Source of the DNA: Desulfovibrio sp. A2
GTDB taxonomy: Bacteria > Desulfobacterota > Desulfovibrionia > Desulfovibrionales > Desulfovibrionaceae
Direction: 5' to 3'
DNA: 64,000 bases
NCBI RefSeq assembly: GCF_000226255.1
Contig: NZ_AGFG01000050.1
Coordinates: 62,001 to 126,000, forward strand
Shown here: positions 55,670 through 64,000 of the stretch, piece by piece
Position numbering within the stretch: position 1 is the first letter of the stretch
How the letters are laid out: each line of letters begins with the position of its first letter
Notes under the pieces: generated by a model
What the model saw: the letters and a program-made list of their open reading frames with translations, nothing else
The model's database searches: none
Told to the model about the DNA's origin: nothing
Made by a program: the position numbers and the translations under genes

Positions 55670-55801
55670 GGTGCTCTGGAATGGTGTGCCGGGGTGTTGC
55701 GCGGCGAGCCGGGCGTCCGCACCCGGTATGCCGGGTGTGCAGGATGCGCCGCCCCGCGTCAAGTTGGGGGGCGCTGCGGTATGGGGATGCCTGCCGTCGC
55801 C

Positions 55802-56419
55802 TTACCGCCTGCTGACCGCCAGCATGCCCGCCGCACCAAGCAGGATGGCCGCCGTGGCCTTGTGCTGGAGGTGTTCCAGCGACCGGCGCCGCAGCCAGCG
55901 GAACACACGCGCCCCAAAAAGAGCGTACGCCACCGCGCTGCTGCCCTGGATGACGAAGAAGCTGCCCGCCAGGATGCAGAAGTGCGCGGTGTAGTGGGCG
56001 GGCTCGATGAACTGCGGAAAGAGCACGGTGAAGACCAGGATGGACTTCGGATTGGACATGCCGGTGGCGAAGCCCAGGCAGAACTGCCTGCGCGGCGTGG
56101 GCGCGGGCCGCGCGTCCGTGTCTCCCACAGGCATGGGGGCGCTCCGCCAGCTCTTCAGGGCCAGCGCCAGCAAGTACGCCACCCCCACCCACTTGATGCA
56201 GTTGAACACCACCACCGAGCCTTGCACGATGGCCCCAAGGCCGAAGTACACCACCACCATTTGCGCGCAGTAGGCGCACGAGCCGCCCAGAATGGCGGGC
56301 AGGGTGCGCGCGAACCCGTTGCGCACGCTGGTGGACATGGAGAACATGGTCATGGGCCCCGGCGTGTAGGCGATGGCCGTCATGAGCAGGAAGTAGGTGA
56401 ACCACGTGCCGAAGGCCAT
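55802..56419 (-). CDS. LysE/RhtB-family exporter
   Basis: 205 aa, GGAGAGGA before ATG. AIAYTPGPMTMFSMSTSVRNGFARTLPAILGG is the family start, and GFATGMSNPKSILVFTVLFPQFIEP contains the conserved Asn-Pro-Lys. About six spans; exports amino acids or related compounds. 132 bp upstream of the TetR gene. Confidence 0.9.
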   Translation of the reverse strand: MAFGTWFTYFLLMTAIAYTPGPMTMFSMSTSVRNGFARTLPAILGGSCAYCAQMVVVYFGLGAIVQGSVVVFNCIKWVGVAYLLALALKSWRSAPMPVGDTDARPAPTPRRQFCLGFATGMSNPKSILVFTVLFPQFIEPAHYTAHFCILAGSFFVIQGSSAVAYALFGARVFRWLRRRSLEHLQHKATAAILLGAAGMLAVSRR

Positions 56420-56448
56420 GTTGTCCTCTCCTGTGTGGCGTGTGGAAC

Positions 56449-56490
56449 GCAAAAAGGCGCAGGGGTTACCCTTTCGGATAACCCCTGCGA
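56449..56490 (-). terminator. terminator of tRNA-Ala
   Basis: Minus strand CGCAGGGGTTA / TAACCCCTGCG (11-bp stem, 10-nt loop) followed by CCTTTTTT, just past the tRNA and before the LysE gene. Confidence 0.88.
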
Positions 56491-56495
56491 AATTC

Positions 56496-56571
<76 letters not shown>

Positions 56572-56873
56572 AAGCGGAAGTAGGTTCTTGCCCGAAACCC
56601 CTCGGGTTGTCAACAGTGTTGTGCGCACTGGGCGCGAAACGACCGGAAACCCGGACGGACAAGCGCTGGCCGGGGCGCGCCGGTGTCCTGCCGGTGTCGG
56701 GACGGTGGCGCACCGATGACTGGCGATTTCCTGGCCCGGCGCGTTCACCGTACCGCCACGTCCCCGACATTGACGGAAGCGGGCGCGGGCCGTACCACAG
56801 GCTCGGGTGCTCCGCCGGGCCTGGTCCCGTTCGCGCCCATTCCGCAACCACCAGCATTTCCGGGAGCCGTCCG

Positions 56874-57671
56874 ATGCTCGCATACCCCCGCATAGACCCC
56901 GTGGCCATTTCCATCGGCCCGTTGCAGTTCCGCTGGTACGGGCTGATGTACCTGTTCGGCTTCGTGTCCGGCTGGTGGCTGGGCCGCCGCCGCGCCGCCC
57001 GGCCGGGCAGCGGCTGGCAGCCGCAGGAAGTGGACGACATGGTCACCTGGGCCATCTTCGGCGTGGTGCTGGGGGGGCGGCTGGGCTACATCCTGTTCTA
57101 CGACCTGGCCTATTATGTCAGCCAGCCCGCCGCCATCCTGCAGATCTGGCACGGGGGCATGTCCTTCCACGGGGGGCTGCTGGGGGTGCTGTTCGCGGTG
57201 TGGATGTACGCCCGGCGCAGCGGGCGCGACTTCATGTCCGTGGTGGATTTCGTGGCCCCGCTCATTCCGCCGGGGCTGTTCTTCGGCCGCATCGGCAACT
57301 TCATCAACGGCGAGCTGTGGGGCGCGCCCACCACGCTGCCGTGGGCCATGGTGTTTCCCGACGGCGGGCCCTTTCCCCGCCACCCCTCGCAGTTGTACGA
57401 GGCCGCGCTGGAAGGCGTGGTGCTGTTTGCCGCCGTGTGGTGGTTCTCCGGCCGCAAGCGGCCGGTGGGCGCGGTGTCCGGCCTGTTCGGCCTGCTGTAT
57501 GCGGTGTTCCGCTTTGCCGTGGAATTCGTGCGCGAGCCCGATCCGCAACTGGGCTATCTGGCCTTCGGCTGGCTGACCATGGGCCAGGTGCTGTGCCTGC
57601 CGCTGTTTGGCGTGGGGCTGTGGCTGTTGCTGCGCGGCCGCGCGGCGGAAGGGAGCCCCTCCGCCCGCTAG
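56874..57671 (+). CDS. lgt: prolipoprotein diacylglyceryl transferase
   Basis: 265-aa inner-membrane enzyme that transfers diacylglycerol to the lipobox Cys of prolipoproteins. IRWYGLMYLFGF-like start (QFRWYGLMYLFGFVSGWWLG), WHGGMSFHGGLLG with the essential His, signature FGRIGNFINGELWG, and HPSQLYEAALEG. Usual length for the family. Confidence 0.96.
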   Translation: MLAYPRIDPVAISIGPLQFRWYGLMYLFGFVSGWWLGRRRAARPGSGWQPQEVDDMVTWAIFGVVLGGRLGYILFYDLAYYVSQPAAILQIWHGGMSFHGGLLGVLFAVWMYARRSGRDFMSVVDFVAPLIPPGLFFGRIGNFINGELWGAPTTLPWAMVFPDGGPFPRHPSQLYEAALEGVVLFAAVWWFSGRKRPVGAVSGLFGLLYAVFRFAVEFVREPDPQLGYLAFGWLTMGQVLCLPLFGVGLWLLLRGRAAEGSPSAR

Positions 57672-57688
57672 GCACGGCCAGCCCGTCG

Positions 57689-57748
57689 GGTGGGTATGGG
57701 GGGCCAGCCCTGCCGTCCGGTGGGTATGAGGGGACGGCCCTGCCGTCC
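57689..57748. repeat. 30-bp tandem repeat, two full units
   Basis: GGTGGGTATGGGGGGCCAGC... (57689-57718) and a second unit (57719-57748) differ at a few positions, and a partial unit precedes them at about 57673. Intergenic between lgt and infA. Confidence 0.75.
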
Positions 57749-57825
57749 GGCACCCCGTCATCCTTCGGGCGTGTCCGCCTGTCTTCACGGCGTGCGCAAT
57801 GGCTCGCGAACCCTTGCGCGGCGCG

Positions 57826-57860
57826 GTTTTGTTGACAAAACAGGCGTTTTGTGGAATGGC
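57826..57860 (+). promoter_or_regulatory. possible infA promoter
   Basis: TTGACA at 57832-57837 within the palindrome GTTTTGTTGACAAAAC. With 17-bp spacing the -10 would be AATGGC, which is poor. Confidence 0.3.
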
Positions 57861-57916
57861 AGTGCAGTTGATTCGCCCCGCTGGAACGGGGTTCGCGAGA
57901 ACGAGACGGAGGAACC

Positions 57917-58135
57917 ATGGCGAAGGAAGATGCCATCGAGGTTGACGGCGTTGTGCAGGAAGCCCTGCCCAACGCGATGTTCCGCGTGGAGCTCGAGAAC
58001 GGCCACGAAGTGCTGGCACACATCTCCGGCAAGATGCGCAAGTTCTACATCCGCATCCTGCCCGGCGACCGTGTGAAGGTAGAGCTTTCGCCGTACGACC
58101 TCACGCGCGGCCGCATCACCTACCGCATGAAGTAG
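57917..58135 (+). CDS. infA: translation initiation factor IF-1
   Basis: 72 aa, GGAGG before [44 protein letters not shown] and [20 protein letters not shown]: a canonical S1-like OB-fold that blocks the ribosomal A site during initiation. Confidence 0.98.
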   Translation: MAKEDAIEVDGVVQEALPNAMFRVELENGHEVLAHISGKMRKFYIRILPGDRVKVELSPYDLTRGRITYRMK

Positions 58136-58458
58136 CCTCCGCCCCCCTCCCGCTGTTCTTCCGGCCTCCCCGCGTGCCGGAGGCGCGGCGGTTCCGCACC
58201 GTGCATCCCCAGCCCGTCGTTACCGCGCCCCGCGCGGCAGTGGCGGGCTCGTTGCATTGGGCGTAGCGCCGCGCCTGTCTGCCGACTCTCCCCGTCGGGG
58301 CCGCGTTGCGGCCCTTCCGCGTAGGCTCGTCGCCTTTCCCTCCGCCCCCGAATGCAAACGGGGACGCCGCGTGGCGTCCCCGTGGAATCCGGCCGGACCG
58401 GAGTGCAATTGCCGTGATGTGTCTGCCCGTTGCCCGACGCATGTGAGCGGGCGCAGGG
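58136..58458. other. 323-bp convergent gap with terminator hairpin
   Basis: 58358-58383 is an 11-bp perfect stem ACGGGGACGCC / GGCGTCCCCGT with GCGT loop between infA and the kinase gene. No T-run on either side. Nothing else seen. Confidence 0.55.
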
Positions 58459-60411
58459 TCATGCCTGGCGCGGGGGGCCGTCGGGGTCGTCCGGTGCGTC
58501 CGGTGCGCCAGGCGCGGCCTGTGCGTCCGTCGCAGGGAATCCGTCTGCTGCGGCATCGGGCGCGGCAGCCATACCCACGCCCTCGCCGTCGCCCGCCACC
58601 TCGCCGTTCGACGCCTCGTCTTCGGGCCGGGGAGCGAGCAGCATCACGAAGAACGCGGCCCCGGTGCGGGTGGCGGCATCCAGCGGGCTTTCCACCCAGA
58701 TGTCGCCGCCGTGGCTCATGACGATGCGGCGGCAGATGGCCAGGCCCAGGCCCGCGCTGCCGTTCTTGGCGCCGTCGCCGTCGCGGTCCAGGCGGTAGAA
58801 CCGCTCGAAGATGCGCTCGCGGCTCTTTTCCGGAATGCCCGGCCCCTGGTCGCTCACGCACAGGGTCACCCGGCCGTCGGCGGCGGTGGCGGAAACAGCC
58901 ACCCGCGTGCGCGCCGGGCTGTACTTGATGGCGTTGTCCAGCAGGTTGCGGAACACCTCCACCAGTCCGTCGCGGTCGGCCAGCACGAACAGCGGGGCGG
59001 CCCCCACGCCGTTCTCCAGCACGATTTCCTTCTGCGCGGCCACCGGTTCCAGTTCGCGCACGGTCTGGCGCAGCACCTCGGCGGCGTCCACCCCGGTCAG
59101 GGCCACCTTCTCGCCCTTGTGTTCCGAGCGGGCCAGCACCAGCAGGCTGTTGACCATCTTGGTCATGTGGTTGGCGTTCTTGAGGATGGTGCGCAGGAAG
59201 GCGGACATCTGGTCGCGTGAAGAGGGCGGGGCCTCCAGCAGCGTTTCCGCGTAGCCCTTGATGCTGGTGAGCGGGGTCTTGAGCTCGTGCGAGACGTTGG
59301 CCACGAAGTCGCGCCGGATGCGCTCCAGCTTCTCGCGCTCGCTGGTGTCGTGGAACACCAGCACCATGCGCTGGCCCGACGCGTCGCGGAAGGGCACCAG
59401 CGAAATCTCGAAGGCGCGCCCCTCGCCAAGGTCGGTCTGCATGCTCGCGCCGCGCGGGTCGGGGGCCACCAGCATCTCGTCCACCATGCGCTGCAGCTCG
59501 GGCTTCATGGTGGCCTCCAGCGGGGTTGCCCCCAGCTTGTTGCCGATGCCCGTGAACATGGCGGTGAGCGCGTGGTTCATGGATTCGATGCGTCCGGCGG
59601 CGTCCAGCACCATGACCCCTTCGTGCATGCCGTTGAACACGGCCTCCAGCCGCCCCTTCTGTTCGTTCAGCTGGTGCAGGTGCTGCTCTATGTTGTGGGC
59701 CATGCCGTTGATGGCGTGGGCCAGCGGGCGCAGCTCGCGGCCGGGAATGTCGCGGATGCGTCGGCCGAATTCCCCCTGGCCGATGGCCTGCGCGGCCATG
59801 GCCATGGTCTCTATGCCGCGCAGCAGCGGCCGCGTGACCAGCAGCCCCAGCGCGCCGCTGGCCAGCAGCGAGAACAGGAAGGCCCAGACCAGCCCCTTTT
59901 CCATGCGGTCCAGGCGGTCGTGCACCACCGACAGCGGCAGGGCAAGGCGCAGGGTGCCGGGGTCCAGCCCGGCGATGCCGTCCACCTTGCGGGCGGCGTA
60001 GATCAGGTCCTTGCCCAGCGTGGCGCTGAAGCGCACGTCGGTGCCCAGCGTGCCCGCCTGGGCCAGCACCACCTCCGGGCGGCCTGCGTGGTCTTCCAGC
60101 GTGGTCAGGCGCTCGTAGGGCACGTCGGAATCCGCCATGACCCGGCCGCCCACGATGTAGGTGATGCGGATGCCCGTGCGGCGCGACATCTCCGTGACCC
60201 AGGAGTTCAGCGACTGGTACGAGGGAAAGGCCTGGTGCTCGCGCAGCAGCCAGTACGTGGTGTCCACGTTCTCGGCGGCGCGGGCCTTGGCCTCCAGCAG
60301 CACGTCGCGGCGCAGGGTCTTGTCGAAATAGAGATAGGGCGGCAGCAGCGCCACGATCAGCAGCAGCCAGGTGCCCACGACGAGCCGTTTGCGCAGGGAG
60401 TACTGTTTCAT
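58459..60411 (-). CDS. PhoR-like sensor histidine kinase
   Basis: 650 aa. Span about 10-29, periplasmic domain, second span about 170-190, HAMP, PAS (RLEAVFNGMHEGVMVLDAAGRI), HisKA FVANVSHELKTPLTSIKGYAETLL with His375, and HATPase (NLLDNAIKYSP, DQGPGIP, IFERFYRLD, GLGLAICRRIV). The 60-residue C-terminal tail is acidic and Ala/Pro-rich. Architecture is that of PhoR/PnpS kinases, but no response regulator is adjacent, so its partner and signal are unknown. Weak ribosome site. Confidence 0.88.
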   Translation of the reverse strand: MKQYSLRKRLVVGTWLLLIVALLPPYLYFDKTLRRDVLLEAKARAAENVDTTYWLLREHQAFPSYQSLNSWVTEMSRRTGIRITYIVGGRVMADSDVPYERLTTLEDHAGRPEVVLAQAGTLGTDVRFSATLGKDLIYAARKVDGIAGLDPGTLRLALPLSVVHDRLDRMEKGLVWAFLFSLLASGALGLLVTRPLLRGIETMAMAAQAIGQGEFGRRIRDIPGRELRPLAHAINGMAHNIEQHLHQLNEQKGRLEAVFNGMHEGVMVLDAAGRIESMNHALTAMFTGIGNKLGATPLEATMKPELQRMVDEMLVAPDPRGASMQTDLGEGRAFEISLVPFRDASGQRMVLVFHDTSEREKLERIRRDFVANVSHELKTPLTSIKGYAETLLEAPPSSRDQMSAFLRTILKNANHMTKMVNSLLVLARSEHKGEKVALTGVDAAEVLRQTVRELEPVAAQKEIVLENGVGAAPLFVLADRDGLVEVFRNLLDNAIKYSPARTRVAVSATAADGRVTLCVSDQGPGIPEKSRERIFERFYRLDRDGDGAKNGSAGLGLAICRRIVMSHGGDIWVESPLDAATRTGAAFFVMLLAPRPEDEASNGEVAGDGEGVGMAAAPDAAADGFPATDAQAAPGAPDAPDDPDGPPRQA

Positions 60412-60510
60412 GTTCTTTGTCTCGCGCGGGTCCGTGTCGCGCCCGTCACGCGGATGTTACAATTCGTCGAACGTGTGTCGAACGACAGGCGGGGGCGGTC
60501 CGAAGCCAGG

Positions 60511-62199
60511 TCACGAACGCCCGCTGCCCTGTTCGCTGCCGGATTCCCGGGCCGGTTCGACGCCGGGTTCGCGGCCGTGGAAGACGGCGCGGTTCTTTCC
60601 GGCCCGCTTGGCCGCGTACAGGGCCGCATCCGCCAGGTGCAGCGCGGCGGATACGTCCTCGGCGTCATCGGGCCACACGGCCCCGCCCACGGAACAGCCC
60701 ACTCGGGCCGCCTGCCCTTCGAGGTCGAAGGGGGCATTGAGGGCCTCGATGACCCGTGCAGCCGCCAGGGCGGCCCCTTCGCGGGGGTGGTCGTCGGGGC
60801 TTGGCAGCACCATGACGAATTCGTCGCCGCCCAGCCGGGCAACCACGTCGCCCTCGCGCAGGCAGCCGCGCAAGCGTTCCGCCACCTGTTGCAGCAGTAT
60901 GTCGCCCGTCTGGTGGCCCAGGGTGTCGTTGACCGCCTTGAATCCGTCAAGGTCCAGGAACAGCATGGCCAGAGCCCGGCCACCACGGCGCGCTTGGCCC
61001 GAGGCGCGGGCAAGGTGCTGTTCCAGCGCGCGGCGGTTGGGCAACCCGGTGAGCTTGTCGTGCAGGGCGATGGCCTCCATGCGATCCAGGGCGTGCTGCT
61101 TGTGGGTCAGGGCGTCCACCATACCCCGCAGCGAGGCGGAAAGCACCTCGATTTCGCGCACCCCGCGCAGTTCGGGTATTTCCGCGTCCTCGCCGCCGCG
61201 CAACCGGTCGGCGGCGGCGGTCAGGCGCTGCAGGGGGCGCGACACGGGCCCGGCCACGAACCAGCCCAGCCCGGCGAACAGCATGCCCAGCAGCAGGCCC
61301 GCGCCAAGCACGTCGCGTTCCAGCATGTGCGCGGGGGCGTGGGCGGCGGACAAAGGTTGGCGGGCCAGCACCGTCCAGCCAAGCCCCTTGTAGTCTTCGA
61401 AGCCGACGCCCGTGGCGTAGCCGGTCAGGTATTCCTGGCCGTCGGGCCAGCGCTCAACGCTCCAGCCGGTGAGGCCGGAACGGGCCCGGGCGATGGCGTC
61501 GAGCCGCAGCGGCGTGCCCGGCGCGGGTGAGGAGCCGAGCAGCACGGTGTCGTCGCTGGACACCACGAACATGTCGATGCGCTGGCTCGTCCTCAGCGCG
61601 CGGAAAATGGTGCGCTCTATCTGGCGGACCCATTCCCAGCTCAGGTGGGCGGCCAGCACTCCGGCCAGCCTGCCGTCGGGAGCAGCCACGGGCACGCTGA
61701 TGTCCACGAACTTCATGGGCTCGCCCGAAGGGTTCGGCAGCAGTTTGGCCAGCAGCACGGCGTCGTGCACGTCACCCACGAAGGGGCGCTTGCTGCCGTG
61801 CGCGAATACCGGGCGAGCCGAGATGTCCACGCCTTCCAGGATGCGTCCGGTGGCGGCCAGTACCTGGCCCGTGGCATCCGTGAAGCCGACCCAGGAGAAT
61901 ATGGGGATGGCCTGCTGCAGGCGGTCCAGCAGCCGCCGGATGGCCTGGACGTCCATGGGGCGGCGCAGGGTGTCCAGTTCCGCCAGCACGTGGATTTCGC
62001 CGCGACGAGCCCACATGGAGCGGTCCAGCTTGTCGGCCATCTGGAAGGCGGTCTCGGCCAGCACGTCGCCTATCTGGGCGCGCACTTGCTGGCCCGAACG
62101 TTGGCCCACCAGCAGGGAGAGACAGGCGGACAGCGCGAGGATGAGCAGCGCGAAGGCCGCCACGAGCCGGACCCGGAGACTGGTGGAAGGAAGATTCAT
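60511..62199 (-). CDS. diguanylate cyclase with periplasmic sensor
   Basis: 562 aa. Span about 10-30, Cache-type periplasmic sensor (ARRGEIHVLAELDTLRRPMD ... FVDISVPVAAPDGRLAGVLAAHLSW), second span about 285-305, HAMP, then GGDEF domain (HDKLTGLPNRRALEQHL, LFLDLDGFKAVNDTLGHQTGD). The active site is intact, G457-G458-D459-E460-F461, and an inhibitory RxxD site (REGD) sits five residues before it. Makes c-di-GMP from two GTP with product inhibition. Longer upstream reading is open but not coding-like. Confidence 0.92.
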   Translation of the reverse strand: MNLPSTSLRVRLVAAFALLILALSACLSLLVGQRSGQQVRAQIGDVLAETAFQMADKLDRSMWARRGEIHVLAELDTLRRPMDVQAIRRLLDRLQQAIPIFSWVGFTDATGQVLAATGRILEGVDISARPVFAHGSKRPFVGDVHDAVLLAKLLPNPSGEPMKFVDISVPVAAPDGRLAGVLAAHLSWEWVRQIERTIFRALRTSQRIDMFVVSSDDTVLLGSSPAPGTPLRLDAIARARSGLTGWSVERWPDGQEYLTGYATGVGFEDYKGLGWTVLARQPLSAAHAPAHMLERDVLGAGLLLGMLFAGLGWFVAGPVSRPLQRLTAAADRLRGGEDAEIPELRGVREIEVLSASLRGMVDALTHKQHALDRMEAIALHDKLTGLPNRRALEQHLARASGQARRGGRALAMLFLDLDGFKAVNDTLGHQTGDILLQQVAERLRGCLREGDVVARLGGDEFVMVLPSPDDHPREGAALAAARVIEALNAPFDLEGQAARVGCSVGGAVWPDDAEDVSAALHLADAALYAAKRAGKNRAVFHGREPGVEPARESGSEQGSGRS

Positions 62200-62486
62200 G
62201 CACACCTGCCTTCTGTGGTGGAGCCGCGTGCGTGGAAAGGACACGAACGTGCCGCTGATGGGGCGTGGCCGTGCCGCCGTGCGGAGGCGCCTTGTTCGGG
62301 CATGCCCGTGGCGGTCCGGCAGGGGCGGCAGCGCGCCGTGACCCACGGGGGACCATGCATGCAGAATGCGCGAGATGCCTCGGCGCTGCAAGTCAATTGG
62401 CGCATCCGGGCAACGCGGCGGCGCTGCCCCGTGGCGCGCGGAAAGGGCCGCCCGGACCGGATGCGAAGCCGAAGCCCCGTTTTCGG

Positions 62487-63683
62487 CTACCCCTGCACGG
62501 CGCGCAGGAACCCGTAGATTTCCGTGGGGTGAGCCTCCACGCCGTTGGCGATGTAGCGGCGTACCACGGCCACCTGGTTGCCGCGCGGGGTGACCGATTC
62601 GTCCACCAGCAGCACCACGTCGTAGGGTTCGGCGGCCTGGGGCTGTTCCAGGGTCAGCCACCAGCCGCCATCCTCGGCTGTTTCGCCGCGCAGGGCGTAG
62701 TGGTCCGGCGGCTGGAAGGCGAAGGCCAGCATGGCCTTCAGGTCGTTGATGCAGAAGCGCCCACGCGCCCGCCCGGCCACGCCCAGGAATTCGCCCTGGG
62801 GCGACTGCACCACCAGCGGCAGGGCCAGCAGGTGGCGGGGCGGGTCTTGCTGTGCGGGGTAAGATGCCTCGGGTGCGTCGAGGGCGTTGGGGGCGCCGGG
62901 GGCGGGTGCGGCCAAGCCGCCGGGGAAGGGCACGACCCGGCCGCCGGAACTGGCAGGGTTGGCGGCAGTGGCGGGGCCGTCGGCGCGGGCGTGGCTGGCC
63001 CCGGCGGATTCGGCGGTCGGATCGCCGGAACCGGCTTCTGCTTGCGGCGTTGCGGGCGTGCCGGGCGTTGTGGACGGGCCGGGTTCGGTGGGCGGGGAAA
63101 TCGCCGAGGCCACGGGCGCACCCTGCGCCGCATCGGCGGATAGGGCGCGCAGCAGCGCCTCGAACCGGCCGGCCAGGCCCTGCGCCTCGTCCAGCCAGGC
63201 GGGGCGGCCGAGCGCACCAGCCACGCCTGTCGCCCCTTCGCCGGGCTGGACAAGCCCGCCAAGCAGGGTTTCGACGTGCTGTACCCGCTTCAAGATGGCG
63301 TTCTGCTGCTGGGTCAGCCCCACCATGCTCTTGGCCAGGTTGCTCACGGCCAGGGTGAAGTCCTGCGGCAGTTCCACGCGCGCGGGCTGGGGCGGGGCGG
63401 CGGGCTCGTCGCCGTCGTCCTGCCCCTGGGCGGGTGCTTCCGGCGCTATCCACGCGAATTCGGAGGCCAGGCGGGCGCGCACCTCTTCCACCGACATGCC
63501 CATCTCGAACAGGTCGCGGATGCGCAGGGAAACCGCCGCCGCCTCTGCCGTGAAGCGGATGGGCTTGCCCTGGCTGGCCACCGGGATGCAGTCCGGGAAC
63601 TTGCGGCGGTAGCTCTTGACCGTGGTTTCGGAGACGCCCAGCATGCGGGCGAGGTCGCGGTGGGTAAGGTTGCCTTCGGTCAT
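62487..63683 (-). CDS. MerR-type HTH regulator with long linker
   Basis: 398 aa, AAAGGAT before ATG. N-terminal winged HTH LTHRDLARMLGVSETTVKSYRRKFPDCIPVASQGKPIRFT and RIRDLFEMGMSVEEVRARLA. A coiled-coil-like stretch with SMVGLTQQQNAILKRVQHVETLLGGL follows, then a Pro/Ala/Thr-rich linker of about 110 residues. A folded C-terminal domain (LLALPLVVQSPQGEFLGVAGR ... EIYGFLRAVQ) ends it. It lacks the metal-binding Cys of classical MerR proteins; the effector domain is not recognised. Target unknown. Confidence 0.8.
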   Translation of the reverse strand: MTEGNLTHRDLARMLGVSETTVKSYRRKFPDCIPVASQGKPIRFTAEAAAVSLRIRDLFEMGMSVEEVRARLASEFAWIAPEAPAQGQDDGDEPAAPPQPARVELPQDFTLAVSNLAKSMVGLTQQQNAILKRVQHVETLLGGLVQPGEGATGVAGALGRPAWLDEAQGLAGRFEALLRALSADAAQGAPVASAISPPTEPGPSTTPGTPATPQAEAGSGDPTAESAGASHARADGPATAANPASSGGRVVPFPGGLAAPAPGAPNALDAPEASYPAQQDPPRHLLALPLVVQSPQGEFLGVAGRARGRFCINDLKAMLAFAFQPPDHYALRGETAEDGGWWLTLEQPQAAEPYDVVLLVDESVTPRGNQVAVVRRYIANGVEAHPTEIYGFLRAVQG

Positions 63684-64000
63684 GGTGATCCTTTGGTGTG
63701 TCTCTGGTCGTGCGAAGCCGTGGGGATGCGCGCCCGTGTCCTGCGGGGGCGGCGGGCCGGCGTGGCGCGGGTGCGCGTCGCGGTGTTGTGTGCTAGGCTG
63801 GGAATGCCCGCAAGGGGTATCCGGAGGCATCTCCGGCGGAGCGCAACCGGTGGGATACACCGGCAGGACGCACCGCCGGGACGCGCTGGCGGGACGCGCC
63901 GACAGGGGTTGAACCCCGCCGCCCGAGCGGCTATGGTGCGCGCCCGTCGCCGTCTGACGCAGCACTTGGGCAGCAGCCGGACACAGCCTACCCGCTTTCG
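63684..64000. other. 317-bp end region without gene
   Basis: Upstream region of the MerR-type gene. An ATG at 63933 opens a plus-strand frame to the window end, but 22 codons without a ribosome site are not enough to call a gene. Confidence 0.5.

Noticed and set aside
62200..63453. Upstream extension of the diguanylate cyclase frame to 980 codons
   Set aside because: The added part overlaps the MerR-type gene in another frame and is Arg/Ala/Pro-rich shadow; the GGDEF protein starts with a clear signal anchor at 62199.

Overview
The window is G+C-rich, dense, single-copy bacterial chromosome. The gene set points to a sulfate-reducing Desulfovibrionaceae member (Desulfovibrio/Nitratidesulfovibrio-like). 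This is an inference from content: an LctP-type lactate permease, a small two-cluster ferredoxin with a CxxD ligand pattern, YeiH- and TauE-type (sulfur) anion transporters, GSI-alpha-like glutamine synthetase, two sigma54-dependent response regulators, and many short conserved proteins of unknown function. No insertion sequence, prophage, CRISPR array, rRNA or integrase was found. Two tRNAs are present, Arg(CCG) and Ala(GGC).

Layout. 1-1243 (-): CgeB-like glycosyltransferase cut by the window edge. 1654-7780 (+): YeiH-family exporter, 57-aa membrane peptide, sensor kinase with a CxxCH motif in its sensor domain, sigma54 response regulator, small protein. 8035-10297: flavoprotein and MFS pump. 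10314-10705: long palindromic repeats. 10782-12125 (-): glnA. 12633-15237: hypothetical protein and an EntS-like MFS protein. 15379-18564 (-): six-gene operon (71 aa, 34 aa, 185-aa Usp-like, 102-aa membrane protein, TauE, tandem UspA). 18832-24148 (+), divergent from it: Lon protease with an internal receiver domain, histidine kinase, sigma54 activator. 24365-29276: lone DppF-like ATPase, ADP-ribosylglycohydrolase-like protein, MnmM-like methylase and small proteins. 29428-31083 (-): lactate permease with a long AT-rich leader. 32003-36302: tRNA-Arg, ubiX, UPF0173 hydrolase, GIY-YIG protein, DEAD-box helicase. 36637-41960: argO/argP pair, cobT, HtrA protease, ferredoxin. 42408-44748: Cys-cluster protein, 130-aa protein, TPR protein, LTXXQ-like membrane protein. 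45113-50958: polysaccharide cassette (GT4, Wzx, GT2, Wzy, GT4). 51153-56571 (-): chemoreceptor, MFS pump, TetR, LysE exporter, tRNA-Ala. 56874-58135: lgt, infA. 58459-63683 (-): PhoR-like kinase, diguanylate cyclase, MerR-type regulator.

The most interesting system is 15379-24148. One histidine kinase sits between two receiver-domain proteins, a classical sigma54 activator and a Lon protease whose receiver domain is spliced between the helical linker and the AAA+ domain. The divergent transporter/stress operon has a near-consensus sigma54 promoter. Two copies of the palindrome CGTTGC-N5-GCAACG lie about 75 and 155 bp upstream of it, where an activator should bind. This suggests one signal drives both transcription and phosphorylation-controlled proteolysis. 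A second notable signal is a family of long nested palindromes at three intergenic loci (10.3-10.7, 36.4-36.5 and 38.4-38.6 kb).
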